Shown here piece by piece: positions 62,613 to 64,000 of a DNA stretch of 64,000 bases. The translations under genes were made by a program, and so were the position numbers. Below the pieces are notes generated by a model. It was not told the origin of the DNA, did no database searches, and saw nothing but the letters and a program-made list of their open reading frames with translations. Numbering within the stretch: the stretch's first letter is position 1; the number at the start of each line of letters is the position of its first letter. The stretch spans positions 186,001 through 250,000 of the forward strand of contig JBKBPR010000001.1 in NCBI GenBank assembly GCA_046293135.1, written 5' to 3'. This stretch comes from UBA2638 sp046293135. Lineage in GTDB: Bacteria; Pseudomonadota; Alphaproteobacteria; Micavibrionales; Micavibrionaceae.

Positions 62613-63152
62613 ATGGGAAGTTTAACCTCTTCAGTGGGCGGCGTGCTCGGCGCTTCCAATTCGGTTTTGGGCGGGCTGTTTCCGCTGGTGAACAATATCA
62701 CGCGCGTGGTGTCGCTGGTCGATACGCTCAGCGGCGCATCGCAGCGCTCAAGCGCCAGTGCGCAGCGGCAAGAACAGGAGCTGGCACTGCGTCAGCTTCA
62801 GCAGCGGCAAGGGCTGCAAATGCAGCAAATGGCGCAGGACAACGCGCTGGCGCAGCAGAAAATGGCAATCGAAGCCCAGCAAGCCGAGGAGCAGCGCCGC
62901 GCCGCTTTGCGCCGTGCCGTGGCGCGGCAACGGGCGCAATTCGGGGCGCAAGGTGTCGGCAGTGCCGGCGGTTCGGCGGAAGCTGTGCTGCTGGGGCTGT
63001 TTGATGAATCCGAATCCGAGCTGAAACGCCGTGAGCAGCTGGATCAGATGCGCAATGCCGCGCTCAACCAGAATTACACGCAGGCGGGGAGCTTGAACCT
63101 GTTGCAGGCCACGCAGCTGGCCGAGCGGCAGCGTCTGGCAAGGTTGATTTAA
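62613..63152 (+). CDS. Internal core-like virion protein, 179 aa (MGSLTS start)
   Basis: The product begins MGSLTSSVGGVLGAS, then has a Gln/Ala/Arg-rich helix (about residues 55-120, QRQEQELALRQLQQRQG) and a Gly-rich turn followed by a second helix. Such Gln-rich coiled proteins after gp12 are the T7 gp14-type internal virion proteins. The MGSLTS N-terminus is shared with the 92-aa protein at 54547. AAAGGATAA precedes the ATG. Confidence 0.75.
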   Translation: MGSLTSSVGGVLGASNSVLGGLFPLVNNITRVVSLVDTLSGASQRSSASAQRQEQELALRQLQQRQGLQMQQMAQDNALAQQKMAIEAQQAEEQRRAALRRAVARQRAQFGAQGVGSAGGSAEAVLLGLFDESESELKRREQLDQMRNAALNQNYTQAGSLNLLQATQLAERQRLARLI

Positions 63153-63180
63153 AAAATCGCATTGCCTGAAATGTAAGGCT

Positions 63181-63211
63181 CAAACTCAAATTTAAACTCA
63201 AATTCAAACTC
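63181..63211 (+). repeat. Short direct repeats before the tail fibre gene
   Basis: Four near-copies of CAAACTCAAATTT occur in tandem (units of six to twelve bases) in the gap. It is low-complexity sequence and is not a CRISPR array. Confidence 0.6.
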
Positions 63212-63242
63212 GAAAAAACAAATATTCAAAAGGATTATACCC

Positions 63243-64000
63243 ATGACCGAGCATATCAAAATGCCCGATATAGTGCCGATTATCCGCTATCTGGCGAATG
63301 GCGTGCAGGCCGAATTTACCTATCCGTTTCCGATTTTCGCCTCTGAAGATTTGCTTGTGTATCTCAACGGTGCGCGGCAAATTTCGGGCTTTACGATTAC
63401 AGGGGCGGGGCAAACCGCCGGAGGTTCTGTGGTGTTTGCACAAACCCCCGCTGAAAGCACGCGCATCACTCTGGAGCGCAAATTGCCGCTGGAGCGCCTG
63501 ACCGATTATATCGAGGGTGGAGATTTTTCCGCGACCTCCATCAATACCGAGCTGGATTATCTGGTGGCGGCGGTGCAGCAGGTTTCGCGGCAAAACGCCC
63601 GTATGCTGCGCTATGGCGACCATGAAACGGCGGCGGATGTTTTGTTGCCGCCCAAGTCCGTTCGCGCCGGAAAAGCACTTGGATTCAATGGGATGGGTGA
63701 TCCTGTTGCAATTACGCTTGAGGGGGCGATGGCTGTGCCCGAATTTACCGCCACGGGCGAGGGGGCGGTGCTGCGATCCAGTACCGATAAACTGGCCGAG
63801 GCTGTATCGATATTGGATTTCGGCGCGGCGGGGGATGGATTGACGGATGACACGATTGCCTTTCAAAACGCCCTGCAGGCACATGATTCTATTTCGATAC
63901 CGAACGGATCGTATATTATTTCTGAGGCGCTGGAAGTGACCTCTGGCAAGGCGCTGATCGGGGCGGGGCAAGGCTCGAAACTGATCGGCAATAATCCCGA
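63243..64000 (+). CDS. Tail fibre or tailspike protein, 5' part only
   Basis: The open frame runs from ATG 63243, after AAAGGAT, to the end of the window with no stop. The first 150 residues resemble the T7 gp17 N-terminal tail-attachment domain (IPIIRYLANG-like VPIIRYLANG, EFTYPFPIFASEDLLVYLNG and LPLERLTDYIEGGDF). From about residue 185 comes SILDFGAAGDGLTDDTIAFQNAL, the start of a pectate-lyase-like beta-helix common in tailspikes, so the protein may degrade a surface polysaccharide. It decides host range in podoviruses. The C-terminal part is beyond the window. Confidence 0.85.
   Translation, partial: MTEHIKMPDIVPIIRYLANGVQAEFTYPFPIFASEDLLVYLNGARQISGFTITGAGQTAGGSVVFAQTPAESTRITLERKLPLERLTDYIEGGDFSATSINTELDYLVAAVQQVSRQNARMLRYGDHETAADVLLPPKSVRAGKALGFNGMGDPVAITLEGAMAVPEFTATGEGAVLRSSTDKLAEAVSILDFGAAGDGLTDDTIAFQNALQAHDSISIPNGSYIISEALEVTSGKALIGAGQGSKLIGNNP

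Noticed and set aside
60591..63211. Repeats considered as a CRISPR array
   Set aside because: Units are 6-12 bases, imperfect and without spacers or cas genes.
53586..64000. RcGTA-type gene-transfer agent
   Set aside because: The classic alphaproteobacterial GTA is siphovirus-like with tail-tape-measure genes; this set is podovirus-like, so a different element is present.

Overview
The window is a chromosomal segment of an alphaproteobacterium with roughly even base composition and AT-rich intergenic gaps. The evidence is family-level: a complete division and cell-wall (dcw) cluster with a long-linker FtsZ, a three-gene proton-translocating transhydrogenase (pntAa/pntAb/pntB), an F1-ATPase zeta-type inhibitor next to purC, a bolA-grxD pair, and the alphaproteobacterial form of PyrE. 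The genus cannot be fixed from the sequence alone.

Region 1 (1-26.8 kb, nearly all plus strand) runs rsmH (partial), ftsL, ftsI, murE, a 160-aa orphan, mraY, murD, ftsW, murG, murC, murB, [insert], ddl, ftsQ, ftsA, ftsZ, lpxC, bamD, recN, ligA. Two departures from the usual order are linked. The normal murF place between murE and mraY holds only a small protein that looks like a decayed MurF C-terminal domain. A membrane-anchored MurF-type ligase instead sits on the minus strand between murB and ddl, beside an alpha/beta hydrolase. The ftsA-ftsZ gap carries two DnaA-box-like sites, three GANTC sites and a palindrome.

Region 2 (26.8-31.3 kb, minus strand) is the pntAa-pntAb-pntB operon with a lysophospholipase-like hydrolase and a small conserved gene. 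PntAa has an unusual histone-H1-like tail. Region 3 (31.5-40.4 kb) encodes a Lap-type type I secretion system (TolC, ABC transporter, HlyD) joined to a CHASE2 adenylate cyclase, and a convergent EAL phosphodiesterase with a cyclic-nucleotide sensor; together they suggest cAMP/c-di-GMP control of surface secretion. Region 4 (40.5-47 kb) holds rpmJ and the rod-shape genes mreB, mreC, mreD, mrdA and rodA. Region 5 (47-53.4 kb) is housekeeping: grxD, bolA, the zeta subunit, purC, nadK, pyrE, a GNAT acetyltransferase and an S24-type regulator.

Region 6 (53.5 kb to the end) is a T7-like podovirus virion module: two small lead genes, a small MGSLTS protein, portal, a 138-aa protein, scaffold, major capsid, small head protein, tail tubular proteins A and B, an internal-core-like protein and the start of a tail fibre or spike. 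No integrase, polymerase, terminase or lysis cassette is visible in the window. Inside the module, between scaffold and capsid, sit an antisense PilZ (c-di-GMP receptor) gene and a structured, apparently non-coding leader with mutually exclusive hairpins. This is the most unusual feature of the window, together with the relocated MurF.
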